A DNA stretch of 64,000 nt from Rapana venosa (lineage: Eukaryota; Mollusca; Gastropoda; Neogastropoda; Muricidae). The stretch lies in NCBI GenBank assembly GCA_028751875.1, contig CM054143.1, positions 67,727,194 through 67,791,193 of the forward strand, given 5' to 3'. The notes beneath the pieces are model-generated. The model was not told where the DNA came from, did no database searches, and worked only from the letters and a program-made list of their open reading frames with translations. Positions within the stretch are counted from its first letter, which is position 1. The number at the start of each line of letters is the position of its first letter. Both the position numbers and the translations under genes were made by a program. Shown here in pieces: positions 21,965 through 33,374 of the stretch.

Positions 21965-22390
21965 GTTGATAAGTAGTTGGCAGACAGTGCAGTGCGCTGT
22001 GTGCAGTTGATAAGCAGTTGGCAGACAGTGCAGTGCGCTGTGTGCAGTTGATAAGCAGTTGGCAGACAGTGCAGTGCGCTGTGTGCAGTTGATAAGCAGT
22101 TGGCAGACAGTGCAGTGTGCTGTGTGCAGTTGATGGCAGTTGGCAGACAGTGCAGTGCGCTGTGTCCAGTTGATAAGCAGTTGGCAGACAGTGCAGTGTA
22201 CTGTGTGCAGTTGATGGCAGTTGGCAGACAGTGCAGTGCGCTGTGTGCAGTTGATAAGCAGTTGGCAGACAGTGCAGTGCGCTGTGTGCAGTTGATGGCA
22301 GTTGGCAGACAGTGCAGTGCGCTGTGTGCAGTTGATAAGCAGTTGGCAGACAGTGCAGTGTACTGTGTGCAGTTGATGGCAGTTGGCGGT
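21965..22390. repeat. 41/38 bp minisatellite
   Basis: Eleven or so units contain GTGCAGTTGATAAGCAGTTG and GCAGACAGTGCAGTGCGCTG. A shorter form lacks AAGC and reads GTTGATGGCAGTTGG. The long open frame on the minus strand is a by-product of periodicity. Confidence 0.95.
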
Positions 22391-22748
22391 CAGACAGCGG
22401 ATAATTAGCAGCAGCGCAGTCCCAAGTGGAAACCCCATCACTTGCACCAACTGCCTCAGCTGCTCAGCCAGGCCATAAGAGATGTGACGTCACTGCGCCT
22501 CAGCAGACATGCTTCATTGACTTTTCACAGTTGACTGAGAAAGCCAGTCATGCGTGACAGACTGGCAGAATGTCAGATCTGTGTGGATGTTGGTGTTTTG
22601 TTATTTGTTTCTTATTGCCATTTTCCCGCCTGAGGAAAAGATAGGACAAGTTCAAGAGTGAAGCAGAGAGGGAGAAGACAGGGGGTGGGGGTGGGGGGTC
22701 AAGGCTTAATGAATGTATGGGTTTATCAGTTCTTTATTTTACACCTCT
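22391..22748. other. Unique DNA, no gene seen
   Basis: Cleanly read, non-repetitive sequence. TGACGTCA, a perfect CRE-type palindrome, occurs at 22485-22492. No reading frame with recognisable content. Confidence 0.4.
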
Positions 22749-22819
22749 CCATCTGTGTTACGTGGTGTGATTCATTTTTGGAAATTTTAACCCTGTTTTA
22801 CACCACGTAACACAGATGG
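22749..22819. repeat. Perfect 20-bp inverted repeat with 31-base loop
   Basis: CCATCTGTGTTACGTGGTGT (22749-22768) is the exact complement of ACACCACGTAACACAGATGG (22800-22819). The 31-base spacer is T/A-rich. It could extrude a strong hairpin. No transposase or flanking duplication is apparent. Confidence 0.9.
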
Positions 22820-22850
22820 GGAAGTGATCACTACAACCAACTATCGGAAC

Positions 22851-22852
<2 letters not shown>

Positions 22853-22892
<40 letters not shown>

Positions 22893-22970
22893 GAGAGAGA
22901 GAGACAGACAGAGAAGACAGAAGACAGAGACAGAGACAGAGAGACAGAGACAGAAAGACAGAGAGAACTC
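22853..22970. repeat. GA/GACA microsatellite
   Basis: (GA)n passes into GACAGA repeats, directly abutting the GAACTC-tailed 3' end of the element that follows. Confidence 0.93.
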
Positions 22971-23280
22971 GAACTCGAACTCGAATATTTTAATGAGGGT
23001 AATTGGGTAAGCCAGAGGCTTATTTACACCAGGTCCTCCTGGGTAAAAAAAAAAAGTGAAACAAACATGAATAAACCAATGAATTCATCAACAAGATAAT
23101 ATCAAATAGCAATGAAATAATACTCAAACTGTCATTCAATTATTGAAAAATCAAGAAATCAACGAAAGACTACAAAAGTTAACCAATGGAATGAATAAAC
23201 AAGACCAATAAAACATGAACAAACTCTCACCCCCCTTGACACCCCCTCCCCTAAACAAACAACCCTCCCCCAAAATCAAG

Positions 23281-23372
23281 ATGCACACACACCCATACAC
23301 ACACACGCACGCATGCACGCACACACACACACGCACGCACACACACACACGCACACACACATTCACGTACAT
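23281..23372. repeat. CA/CG-rich microsatellite
   Basis: Mixed (CA)n with GCACGCA interruptions. A shorter (CA)n lies at 23580-23607. Confidence 0.9.
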
Positions 23373-23580
23373 ATGCACAGACGTGCGTGCGTGCGTGCAC
23401 ACACGCATGCACACAAAAATTATCATGGATACAAATCAATACACATGTACATCTCCTCACATACACTATAACAGACTCATGTAATAATCATCAAAATATC
23501 ATAACCATACATCTGCACCGGCAAATCCAAGCAATGAACATTATTTGAAGCACGAAGAAAGCAAGCCACAGAGCATCTAA

Positions 23581-23611
<31 letters not shown>

Positions 23612-23670
23612 CGAGTTCAACAAGCACGCTCACCCAGAAAATTAAACAAGTGTGTGTGATACGTTTTTTT

Positions 23671-24183
23671 TTAAAGTGATAAGCTACTTTTCTCTTTTAT
23701 AAAGACTGGGATTTCGCTCCATAATTTGCTACCAGAATAAACAAGTGATGACATGAAGAGCTCGGTTCTTGGACAAGGAGTAACAACGCTACTTTTGTTA
23801 CGAACAGTTTTAACAGGGAACCTCTGACAAAGATAATGTGGAGCTAGTTTGTTCATGATCTTATACATAAATACGCCTTTATTATAGAGACAATGTAAAC
23901 TAAAAGGAGGAATGTTCAACTCTTTGTAGCTATTAGTTTCTAAGGAAGTAGTTCTAAGAAGAATTAACTTGAGAGAACGTTTATATACTCTCTCAAGTTA
24001 TCGTAAACAGTTTTTACTTGCCAAATCCCAACATGTGGATGCATAGTCAAAATCAGGTTTTATGTAAGCGTAGAAGAATAGTTTTCGAGTATGGTGGTCA
24101 AGGAAATGTTTTATTCTGTTAAGTTGGAATGGCTTCTTAGATAATTTTCTTGAAATACTAAAAACATGATTTGAACATGACAA
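23671..24183 (-). pseudogene. CR1-like RT C-terminal fragment
   Basis: Two frames on the minus strand read, in order, LNRIKHFLDHHTRKLFFYAY, IKPDFDYASTCWDLASKN, then ELNIPPFSLHCLYNKGVF, MNKLAPHYLCQRFP and SLVYSGSKLWSEIPVFIKE. The DY-S--W and P-YL---F landmarks are those of the region behind the RT in CR1/Jockey-group LINEs. A stop after the first block splits it. No catalytic residues lie in this part. Confidence 0.78.
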
Positions 24184-24237
24184 GTTTTTATCAATGTGTA
24201 GGCCTAGTAGTTTATATGAACTGACTTCTTCAAATCA

Positions 24238-24386
24238 TCTCATCATCTCATCTGCTCCCATAACCCCCTCCGGGGTCGTAGGGGCACTGCATTGAGGAAC
24301 GTTGCACCAGCTGGTTCCATTTGCGGGGATTGTGTGCAAGTGCCTGGGTTGTGGAGAAGCTCTTCCCTGTCCATTCAGTGATGTTG
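24238..24386 (-). mobile_element. RTE-A copy 2, detached 3' end
   Basis: The minus strand reads NITEWTGKSFSTTQALAHN and RKWNQLVQRSS before a GATGA-type simple-repeat tail. That is the extreme C-terminus of RTE-like proteins. The rest of the copy lies at 28582-31625. If the L2-like element between them is removed, the frame reads RDNITEWTG without a break, which shows they are one element. Confidence 0.82.
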
Positions 24387-24660
24387 AGCTTTGAGTGATT
24401 GGCCTTTGCGATGGATGGCAGCAGGGTGTGTCTCTCTGTGTTTGAGTGTTGTTTTTTTGCTTTTTTCTTCGTTCAGCAAAACAAAATATTATATCTACGT
24501 GTTTGTGATTTCACGGTGCATTGACTGGTCAGATTGGTTTTCCTTAATATCATTTGCATTTCGAATTACTTTAATTTATAATTTTCATTTTCTGATAAAT
24601 TTTGAAGATTCAACTGATTGTATGATTTGTGTTCAACTGACATTGCTGGTCCTTGTGACC

Positions 24661-25281
24661 CATTTTACTGTAACCCTGCTGCCGTGTGAAAAATTGCACG
24701 TGAAACACGAACTCAGATCTCCCCCACCACAACTAACTGCCGAAGACATGAGAGCTTTGCTCTCACATGGGTTTTACAATATACCATACGAACTTAAACA
24801 ACACATTTCAACCTTAGGAATCAACCGCCACAAAACTAGACGAGGTACCCGTGCCGGCAGACATCGTCGCCTGTGGCCTCCTACATCCGTCTCCATCCTC
24901 ATTTCTGACGTCACTACCCCTACCACTGTAACCAAGGTCAACACTGCTTCGCTTCCCTCTGATCCACCTGCTCTTTCCTGTGTTGATGACTTTGATAAAA
25001 CGTGTTCTCATAATGTGTGTCATGGTATGTATGAAACTGTAAACCCTCAAACTTCCCCAGTTCTTTCACCAGCTTCTACACCTGACTCTCAATCCAAACT
25101 TTTGTCTGCTCTTCCACTCTCCACATCTTTACCATCGCCTTCATCCTCTTCCACTGACAGTTATCCTAATTCACCACAGTTATCATCAACCTCTCTGCCT
25201 CCTTCTAACATCCTTCACATGTGCTTGTTCAACGTGCAATCTGTCTGCCCAGAAGGTAAAGCTGATCTCATTTCTGATTAA
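24661..25281 (+). pseudogene. L2-like ORF N-terminus and start of endonuclease
   Basis: The frame opens upstream within the leader, so no start can be fixed. Recognisable content begins about 24700: LTAEDMRALLSHGFYNIPY, RHKTRRGTRAGRHRRLWPP, then roughly 130 residues rich in Ser, Pro and Thr, then ILHMCLFNVQSVCPEGKADL. NVQSV is the first catalytic motif of APE-type endonucleases. A small insertion near 25276 gives the stop right after ADLISD; the continuation (LTETWLKP with the catalytic Glu) is in another frame. Confidence 0.82.
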
Positions 25282-25299
25282 TTTTCATCTCTGAAAAGA

Positions 25300-25987
25300 A
25301 CATTGATCTAACATTTCTTACAGAAACCTGGTTAAAACCACACGGTCACGAACTAAAAAAAATAAAACAACTGACACCACCTGGTTATAAAACTCTTTCT
25401 CTTCCCCGACCCTCCCGTGGAGGTGGCATTGCCATCGTTTATAAAGATACACTCGAACCTGCTCTTTCTTTCTGTCACTCACTTCCTTTCTCACCTGAAT
25501 CTTTCGAAGTCTGCGAACTCAACTTCAACACACCTGGCCACTCTATTACTTTCTGCTGTCTTTACCTCCACCTCCAAGCCATAAGAATAATCTGACATCT
25601 TCCATTTTCCATCAAGAGTATCAGTCACTCCTGGATCACTACAGCCTCTCGCCCAGAAAGCTTATCATTCTGGATGACTTTAACTTCCATTTTGTTAACC
25701 AGTCTTCTTCTGATGTCAAACGTCTCTCTCTTTCTTTGTCGAACCACTCTCTTTCTCAGCTGGTAAACGAAGCAACACACAGATCAGGACATATTTTAGA
25801 CTGGCTAATTACTGATGTTTCCCAACATCTGATCACATCTGTATCTATCACTGATAAACTACTTTCTGATCATTCCACTGTTCTTTTCTCTCTAAATATT
25901 GCAAAGCCTATCAGAAAGAAAAACTATGTCACCCATCGCAACGTTAAGGCCATATATATTCAAACTTTCTCTTCACAAGCTGCTTAA
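25300..25987 (+). pseudogene. L2-like endonuclease, middle and C-terminus
   Basis: Pieces in different frames read LTETWLKPHGHELKK, PSRGGGIAIVYKDTLEPALS, FNFHF in a degenerate Asp-Asn motif, LVNEATHRSGHILDWLITD and LLSDHSTVLFSLN. SDHS carries the terminal catalytic Asp-His. At least two frameshifts separate these blocks. Compared with RTE-A the order is the same but the wording is that of L2/CR1-type endonucleases. Confidence 0.82.
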
Positions 25988-28539
25988 CGCCTATCACAAA
26001 CCTCTGACAACAATAGCCCCTCTAAACACTACAATGATGTTCTCAGCCAACTGCTTGAAGAGCATGCACCTCCCACTGACCGTCTCCTGCCTGATAGGTC
26101 ATGTGCGCCATGGTACACCCATGACATCCTGGTCGCAAAGCGCAAACGCAGGCAACTAGAGCAGCAGTGGCGAAAAGCAAAAACGGAAATTAATAAGCAG
26201 CTCTTTCGAAAACAAGTAAACAAAGTCAAGTCTTTAATTCTTTCAGAATAATCAAAGTACTACTCTTCTCAAGTTCTTAATGCCACGTCTATGAAATCTC
26301 TCTTTTCCCTCACATCTACTCTTCTTGGATCTGTGAAGGCAAGCCCTCTGCCTTCCATCCACAACCACTCTGAACTTCCTTCTATATTTTCTGCATTTTT
26401 TTCTGAAAAAGTCTATAACATTCGCTCCAAACTGGATCAGACTCCTTTCCATCCTGCACTTCCTGATCCTCAATTCTCTGGCACTCCTCTCCTTTTCTTT
26501 CATCCGACAAGTGAGAAAGAAATTCTTTGACAATTCTGAAAGAAAATCAAAAAATAAAAATCATGTAAACTTAAACCCAACCTCTTCTCTTTTCACCCCA
26601 GGGGCCTACCCCCAATCCCCACATCACAAAAATTTGTATCCCTTAAATCTCTTGTTTAGGAAAGGGTTCCATCAGCTTTTCAAAACTGTTTTTAGTCCCC
26701 CCTCTACTCAAAAAGCAGGGAATTGCCCCCAACTTTCTGAAAAATTTTATAGACCTTTTTTTCCCCGTCCCCTTTTTAAATTTCCCAAAGGTCCTTGAAA
26801 AAAAGTTTCCCAAACAGCTCAAAAAACCACTTCTCCCCCAAAAATTTCCTTCTTCCTGAGTTTTTAAAAGTTGGGGCCTATCGCGCCCCAACCACAGCCA
26901 CAAAAACCCACCCAACACACTTAAAACACGTTCCTACGCTTTTTCGATGGGGGAAAAAAATCCCCCTTTTCCCCCCACTCGGGCCTCGATTTTTCAGCCC
27001 CCCTTTGTTTATATAGCCCCAACTAAAAATTTCTTCTTCCCGTTTTTCAAAAACGTTTCGGTTTTAAACTAGAAACAGCCCTCCCTGGTTTTAAATTCTC
27101 AAATTTACTGCCGTTTTCCAGACAGTTTCCCAATTAAACCAAAAAAATTCAATCAAAAAACCTTTTAAAAACCGGAAAGCGGGATTACCCAAAGGGGGAA
27201 ATCGGGTTTTTCTTTGGCCCTGTTCTTTTTCCTTCTTAAAAACTGCCCCATTTTCATATTTTTAAAAAAACCGTTTCACCCAATTTAAAAACCTTTGTAC
27301 GCAGATAAACTCAATTAAAAAAGCAGTGTTACCCCTTTGAAAACTGCCTTCTCTCCTGACAAATGGGGCCCGCCTTTGAAAAATTCAAAACGGGATGACA
27401 CAGAAAACAAATCACAGCTAAATGAGATAAAACCAAAGCATGCCCCTAAGGGACCAAACCAAACCCCTTTTTCCCCAATTACAACCCAAGTTTAAATAGC
27501 CCCCCGGGGTTAATACATCATCCCCCCTTTTCCACTGCTTTTAAAGTTTTCAAAGGTGTGGGTTATCAACAACACACCTTTTCTATGAAAAAATTCATCC
27601 CCCAACCTCGTCAGCCCCGTGCTACCCCAAAAATTTATGGGGTTTTAGTGAAATTTTTTTCAAAAAGGTACCTGCCCAACCGATGAAACTGCCAAACCCT
27701 TTGCCCCTTTCCTCTCATTCTTTCACGTCGGGACTATTCCCCAATTTCTCTTTTTTTTTAACCGGGGTTCCCCAGCATAAATAATTCACCCCCAAACCCC
27801 GGTAAAACAAAAACCCCCGCAGCCGACAGGGGTTCTCGGGAAAACAAACCCTTGAGCCTTACCCCCCCTTTTTGGCGATCTCCCCAAATGGTTTGCCGTG
27901 CCAAGAGAGTAATTTTTTAAAAGAACAGTACCCATTTTTAACCAAATTCTCCCCCAAAAACCGCCCCACTCCCCTCTGTAAATGCCCTTTAACCCTTTTT
28001 GAAAACACCCCTTTCACGTTTCCCCCCGCTCTCCCTGGCAGGAAATCCCATGGGCCTTCAAAACCCCCAAATTTTAAAACCAAGGCCACTGTTTGCCAAA
28101 ATCCCTCTTTTTTTTATTTTCGGGTCCATCGACCGGGGAATGAGCTCCCCCTCCTCTTTTCCCCAGAAACCAGTTATGACACTTTTAAATCCATTTCTAA
28201 AGATTTTTTGTTTAAACCCTAAGATTTCCCCCCCCGGGGTTTCCCCATACAGAGCTATCCCACCTTCAAAACCCTTTTCCTTTATCCCCCTGCAAAAGGG
28301 GTAACACCGGGATGGGGGTTTGTGGTGTGTGTGCTTTTGAAAAACATTTGCTTTTAAAAATTTTTTATTTCATAGATTTTGTCTGCAACCACCCATGCTT
28401 TTAAAATATCTTTTTTTTTAAAACTATTATTTTTTTCCCCTTAAATTGAAATACTTTTTAAAGGGAATTATTTAAATATTAAATTGTGCTTGGATTTGTT
28501 TTTGCAAAATAGGGCATAAAAAGTTTTTTTTAAATTAAG

Positions 28540-28581
28540 TAGTAGTAAGTAGTAGTAGAAAGTAGTAGTAGTAGTAGTGGG
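28540..28581. repeat. GTA tail of L2-like copy 4
   Basis: AAGTAGTAGTAAGTAGTAG-type repeat at the element's 3' end, in place of the ATT tail of other copies. Confidence 0.85.
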
Positions 28582-28799
28582 AGTTATTGTCTCTTTTTTT
28601 CCCTCTGTCGCCTCACCTTCTTTTTCCCCGGGGCCCACTTTTTCCCTGCAGTATGGTTTGGATCCCCCAAACTGATTTTAGTAAAAAGCCCTGAAACCAT
28701 CTGAGCTTCCCTTTTTTTTGACTGGGGTCAGAGGTTTTTGTAGTGTTTTAAACTTGTTGGGTGTGGTTTGTAGGTTCGTTTTTGGTAAGTAGGGCCCAA

Positions 28800-29186
28800 T
28801 TATGAATTTCCCAAGGAGTCTTCGGGAAATTCTATCTCTAGGGCCTGGTCCCCCTTTTGTAGATCTGCATTCAATGTCCGGGATTCCCACGCATACGGGT
28901 TATGTAGAGTAAAACTAGTGATGCAGTAGCTTGCCCCTTGGGTTTCCTGAGAGAGATGTTCGGCCCTTTCCCAGATAGTCTTGATTTTGCCATTGCGGGT
29001 TTTTTTGTGAAAGCTCTTCCGGCATTTCGGTTTTTGGGAAACCTTCTTCAAAATAATAGCTCCAAGGTACTTGAAGTGATCAAACAACCTCAAAAGTTCT
29101 TTTCCCAGACTTTGTTTTTGGGAGTGATTGGCTGGGGACTGTTTGTCATGGTTTTTTTTTTTCCCGGGACTGATTTTCCATGCCAT
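28800..29186 (-). pseudogene. RTE-A copy 2 region after the RT
   Basis: LLRLFDHFKYLGAIILKKV, KIKTIWERAEHLSQETQG and AWESRTLNADLQKGDQALEI correspond to F-YLG-II, K--IW-D--I-LG-K and ACESWTLTADLQ-RIQALEM, the block following FADD in RTE-like proteins. It is degraded by small indels. Confidence 0.78.
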
Positions 29187-30631
29187 ATCTGGGGGGATGT
29201 TTTGTCCCGGTGGTTCCTAGGTTGGTTTTGTTCCTTTCATTTCCCGCAAGTCCATCAAATGTCAAACAGCAAACCTAGGTTGGGGGATTACCGCCCCAAT
29301 TTTCTGACTGGGCCCGTGTGATCTTCTAAGGCATCAGTCAATTTTGCGGGTTTAAGGAAAAACATTTTAACAGTGTTGGCGATAGGAGTCAGCCTTGAGA
29401 ACTCCCACTGAGGGATGGAACCCTTCCCAAAATGCCTTGGAAAAACACTGCGTGGTGGCTTTTGTGTATAGCTTTTGTTTGGGCCCCAATAAAACTTTTT
29501 TTCCCCGTTTTTATTTCTTATTTGTGGCCCATAAGCGTCGTGCCATACACGGTCAAAAAGCCTTTTTTAAGTCTTGGGGACGTGGTATAGGGTTTTTGGT
29601 TTGGGGCTGGCTGTATTTTTGCACAGAACTCCAGGTTAAATTTGTTCTGTGGTGCTTTCTGTTTGGGGGAAGCCTGGCCTTTTTCTTCAGCAATGATCTT
29701 TTCTGCCCCCGGGCCCTTTGTCTGTTCAAGATGCTTTTAAAAATCACTTTTTCTTGGGGATGGCTTATAGGCTTTATGGGTTTGATAGGTTTTTTTTCCT
29801 TGCGTAGAAAAACCTTTCTTGGGGAGCAATGAGGATTTGGGGCGGGAAAGGGGTTTTGGAAAACCGTCCCGCTGCCAGATTTTTTGTTGCTAAAATTTTT
29901 GTGAGCAAATTTTTGTCACTTTTTTTTTCCCCCTATTTGAAACAAACTCTGGCCCCGGGGGGATTGTCAAAAGGGCCTTAGCCCTTTCCCCTTTTTCAGG
30001 GGATTTGATTCCCGCCTTTAACCCCTTCCGAAAGATAGGAAAAATCATCATCTTCTGCGAGTCCACTTGTAAGTTTCCCCTGGGTTTACCTTTTGTCTGA
30101 TGGTTTTTAGAGCTTTTTGAACAGTAACCCCATCCAACTGTTAAGGTATCTTTTCCTCTGTGAGGCATTTTTTCTTTGTCTTCAATGCTGGTGGACTCCT
30201 TTTTCTGGGGTTTTGCTGTGTGAGCTCTTTCAAAAATTGGGGTAGGCTCTTCCCGCTGTTTTATCTTTGTTAAATAATCTTTAATTTTTTGAACATTGGT
30301 TTTCCTTTTCCCTTCTTCTTTGGCCTTTTTTTTTTATGTTTTTTGACCCTTTTTTTTGATCTCTCTGTATTCCCCTGCTCATGTTGTGTACTTGGGCACT
30401 CTTCAATTTTTACTTCGTTTTTTATTCATATCCCGGATTTTATCTTTTGATCCATGGTTGTTTTTTTCTGGGGGTTTGCCCAAATTTTTCCTTTGCTTTT
30501 TTGTCATCAAATGATTTTAAACTGTTGGGATTGTTTTTGCAAACTTTATCAAATGTAATCAGTGCAGCAAAATTTTCCCCTTTTTTTTGCCCGGAAGGTT
30601 TTTTTGATGGGGAGGGTCCTTCCCAAACTTT

Positions 30632-31000
30632 CTAGGGGGAATTTTTTGCCGAAGTTATTAGGCTTGTTGATCTTTTTTTAGCTGGATTTTTAAAGGTTTT
30701 AAGAGCCACCAGGTTTGTGGGCCCGCCCTGTCTGCACTGGAAATGTCCTCGTCTTGCTCTGTTGATGCCAGATCTGAACAGGTTTTTTAAACCCGTATTT
30801 AAACAACTGGTTGTTTGGGGTTCCATTAGGTGCAGGGCCATTTTCCCTTTTGGGAATGCCTCGTGTTCCCCAAGGGTGTTTGCCAAACACCATGTCGTTG
30901 TACTGGGGAAAATTTCCCCCAGTCTGAGTTTCCCCTTGTTGGTAGTGTAATTTTCAGAGGGTCCCCAGAATTTTGCCCCCTCCTTTTTTAGGCATCGCAA
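30632..31000 (-). pseudogene. RTE-A copy 2 endonuclease fragment
   Basis: The 122-codon frame has WCLANTLGEHEAFPKGKMAL, QTTSCLNTGLKNLFRSGIN and RARRGHFQCRQ. These align by eye with NTLGPHK, NQIDYILVKRRFRSGIN and RARTRSFPGAD of RTE endonucleases. Upstream on the same strand VQAYAPTSEHEDEEFQKF is readable at about 31,060-31,130. Several residues, including the catalytic SDH, are lost to indels. Confidence 0.75.
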
Positions 31001-31655
31001 CCTTAAACCCTTAGCATTCCCTCTCCTTGAATTTTAGGATGCTTTTTTGTTTTCTTTTTCGATAGCCCTGGGCTGCATGTAAAAATTTTTTGAAATTCAT
31101 CCTCATGTTCTGATGTTGGGGGCATAAGCTTTTTACCCCCGTAGTTTAAAGGGGGGGCCCTTTTAGGCGGATGGTTTTAGTTTTTATGGTTAAATGGGCC
31201 AAACCCCGGCAAATGAGTTGTTTTATTTTTTCTTGTTTTAACAAAGGGAAAATTTCCCCCATTTTGGGGTGCTTTTCTAATTCACCCACTATTTGTAGAA
31301 AACAGTTCCCTCATCAGTAAGATTTTTCGCCAAAATTTTTTCCATTTGACTTCACAAGGCCCCCTATATGCCAGGTTTTACTTTTTTTCAGTTTGGTTTG
31401 GGGATTTTTGGAAACTTTTTCCCGTTTGGGGAAGTGTTTTTGACATTCCTTTTTGCCGTGGTTTTATAATCTTTTTTACCCGGGGTTTTTGGGTTTTCCC
31501 CCATACAAAACTTTACACCCCTGCCATATGGGAGACCAAAAAGGGGGGGTCGTTGTTACCCGGGGAACGACCGTTTCCCGGGATGGGCCTTGGTTTTTTC
31601 TTCAAAATACTTTTTTCGTATCTTTATTCCATTTAGTTTAGTTTTAAATATGTTC

Positions 31656-31730
31656 GACAGAGAGGGGAAGAAGAAGGAAAGAAGAGAAGAAAAAGAAGAA
31701 GAAGAAAAAGAAGAAAAAAGAAGAAGATTT
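31656..31730. repeat. GAA-rich tract
   Basis: Imperfect (GAA)n at the boundary between the RTE-A 5' end and CR1-like RT sequence. Confidence 0.85.
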
Positions 31731-32825
31731 TCCTTTGAAAAATAGGGGAACCAAAAAAAAAAAAAAACACATCAAAAAAACATGTTACGTTTTTTAACAA
31801 AAAAATGGGGGGGATGGGGGGGCTGTTTTGGGGGGTAAAAAAAAGAAAATTTACAAACCCGATCATAAGTTTTTCAAGGGCGGGGGGGCATGAGTGGGTT
31901 TCTCTGAAACCCCAAATGTTTTGGGGGTTAATGAGGTGTTTTCTTTTTAAAAGGGAAGTAGGCATTTTATTAAAAGTTTTTCCCCAAAGGTTTTTTCAGG
32001 GGCAGATAGAATTGAGATGGGGCTATAGTTTAGGGGTCTGTTCGATCTCCATTTATACAAAGGAAAAAATTTTAAAATCTGTGTAAACTATTTTTGAAAA
32101 GTAATTTTTTTCTTATACAAAGATTTTAGAAGAAATTTAGGGCCAGCAAAAAACTGTTTCGGGTAATTTTTTAGGATTGTACAATTCAAATCAACTAGGC
32201 CAAAGTTTTGTTTTCTTTATACTGTTTAAAGCAAAATAAATTACTTTAAGAAACCCCCTACATTTAATTTTTTTAGTTCCCGGGAATTTTAAAATTTTTT
32301 TTTTTTTTTAGCAAAAAAGGGTTTTTAAACTTTTAAGTTTTAGTTATCATTGGTTTTATTCCCTCTGGAAATTTTTGCAAAGTGGTGGTTTGAGGCCTTT
32401 GCAGAGATTTCGTCTTAAAACCCTTTTCCCTTTCAATTCTTTTTGGTAAGAAGGGTTTACAGTTTTCCATACAGACTTGCTGTCTTTCTTGTTGTTGAAA
32501 TTTGAAACTTTTAACTATTTCTTTTTTTTCAAACTCGTAGTAGGTAGGTTACATAATTTCTTTGCCTTTTATATTCTTGATTCCTTCCTTTTTTCAAAAA
32601 ATAATCTCTTTGATAAAAATGCTTTTGTATTTCTTTTGTCAGCCATGGAGGTTTAGATTGATAGTTTGGCTCATTTGGTTTGACGTGGAGCATGCTTATA
32701 ATAAATACTGTAAAGAATGTTGTACCATAATTTTATGGACTGGTTAGGGTCAGTACATTGATATACATGGTTTAAAAGTGAATTTCATAGATCCGAAAGA
32801 AATTCATTATCATCAAAATTAGAAA
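31731..32825 (-). mobile_element. CR1/Jockey-like LINE remnant, RT N-terminal part
   Basis: The minus strand reads RPLNYSPISIL-A-EK-FG, LLIKCLLPF-K-KHLINPQ and FGFRETHSCPPALEKLM, with a scrambled KNV-FDV block nearer the left end. These are the first RT blocks of CR1/Jockey-group LINEs (NYRPISIL, QFGFR--HSC--AL). It is clearly not the L2-like family. It may be the upstream half of the element at 22971-24237, split by the RTE-A/L2 nest, with about 130 codons unaccounted for. The right half of this span (from about 32,150) has no readable motif. Confidence 0.68.
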
Positions 32826-32865
32826 CATTCCTCTCTCTGTCTCTGTCTGTCTCAGTCTCTATCTA
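32826..32865. repeat. CT/CTGT microsatellite
   Basis: CTCTCTGTCTCTGTCTGTCT-type run just before an L2-like copy. Confidence 0.85.
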
Positions 32866-32876
32866 AAAAAGGCACG

Positions 32877-33240
32877 ACCGCAATCCCAACATTCTGAAGA
32901 ACTATAAACCTGTCTCAAACTTACCCTTTGTCTCTAAAGTACTAGAAAAAGTTGTTCTCAAACAGCTCAACAGTCAACTTCATTCCAATGATCTCCTTCC
33001 CCCTTTCCAATCCGCCTATCGCCCCAACCACAGCACCCAAACCACCCTAGTCCACACTTTAGATACACATCTACTTGTTTCTGATACAGGAAAAATCTCC
33101 CTCCTCACTCTTCTTGACTTATCTGCAGCCTTTGATACCATAGATCACTCAAATCTTCTTTCTCGTCTCCAAAATACGTTTAGTATTAATGACACAGCCC
33201 TCACCTGGTTTACTTCATACCTCACAGACCGATTCCATAA
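32877..33240 (+). pseudogene. L2-like RT, fingers and first catalytic Asp
   Basis: One open frame reads NPNILKNYKPVSNLPFVSKV, LLPPFQSAYRPNHSTQTTLV, GKISLLTLLDLSAAFDTIDH and DTALTWFTSYLTDRF. LLDLSAAFD carries the first catalytic Asp. No stop occurs in this stretch. The frame is lost at the following poly-A region. Confidence 0.9.
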
Positions 33241-33374
33241 AGGTATTGTAAAAAAAAAAATGTCAATCAAAACCTGTCAAAATGGAATGTGGAGTCCCAC
33301 AGGGATCATTCCTGGGACTTTTCTCTTTACTCTCTACACTGCTCCACTCTCACATATAATAAACAACCACCATA

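Larger units (their letters stand above)
22971..24237 (-). mobile_element. CR1/Jockey-like LINE remnant, 3' part, with (GTTCGA)n end
   Basis: On the minus strand a degenerate C-terminal RT region (24183 to 23671) is followed by an A/T-rich presumed 3' UTR and ends at the left in CATTAAAATATTCGAGTTCG with a hexamer repeat. The same 3' end is seen at 43218-43476, which supports it as the true terminus. Joining coding part and tail into one element is inference from order and strand. An RTE-like element adjoins on the right at 24238, and RT sequence of a similar family on the same strand lies beyond it at 31731-32825. Confidence 0.65.
24387..28581 (+). mobile_element. L2/CR1-like LINE copy 4, nearly full length (4.2 kb), nested in RTE-A
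   Basis: This is the longest copy of the family. It has a 5' leader, an N-terminal region with RRGTRAGRHRRLWPP, a Ser/Pro-rich linker, an APE endonuclease, the RT and the conserved 3' end with a (GTA)n tail. It is flanked by AGTGATGTTG (24377-24386) and AGTTATTGT (28582-28590), an imperfect duplication. Up to about 26,520 it reads cleanly; beyond that homopolymer distortions scramble the RT, which can still be followed by YRPNHSTQTTLVHT-like and KKFIPQ-like pieces. Frameshifts make it non-functional as sequenced. Confidence 0.86.
28582..31625 (-). mobile_element. RTE-A copy 2, main part (degraded)
   Basis: Read on the minus strand from right to left, error-laden but recognisable pieces occur in the right order: GNGRS, VQAYAPTSEHEDE, LFRSGINRAR with a following FPVQ-type remnant, DLKKAFDRV, FKYLGAII, SRTLNADLQK and a basic RQREKKRDN. 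These span endonuclease, RT and C-terminus, so the copy was close to full length. The frames are shattered by homopolymer errors. L2-like copy 4 separates it from its own 3' end. Confidence 0.8.

Noticed and set aside
24391..24660. A membrane protein N-terminus in the 296-codon frame
   Set aside because: The hydrophobic first 90 residues are translation of the L2-like leader; family-specific sequence starts only at about 24,700.
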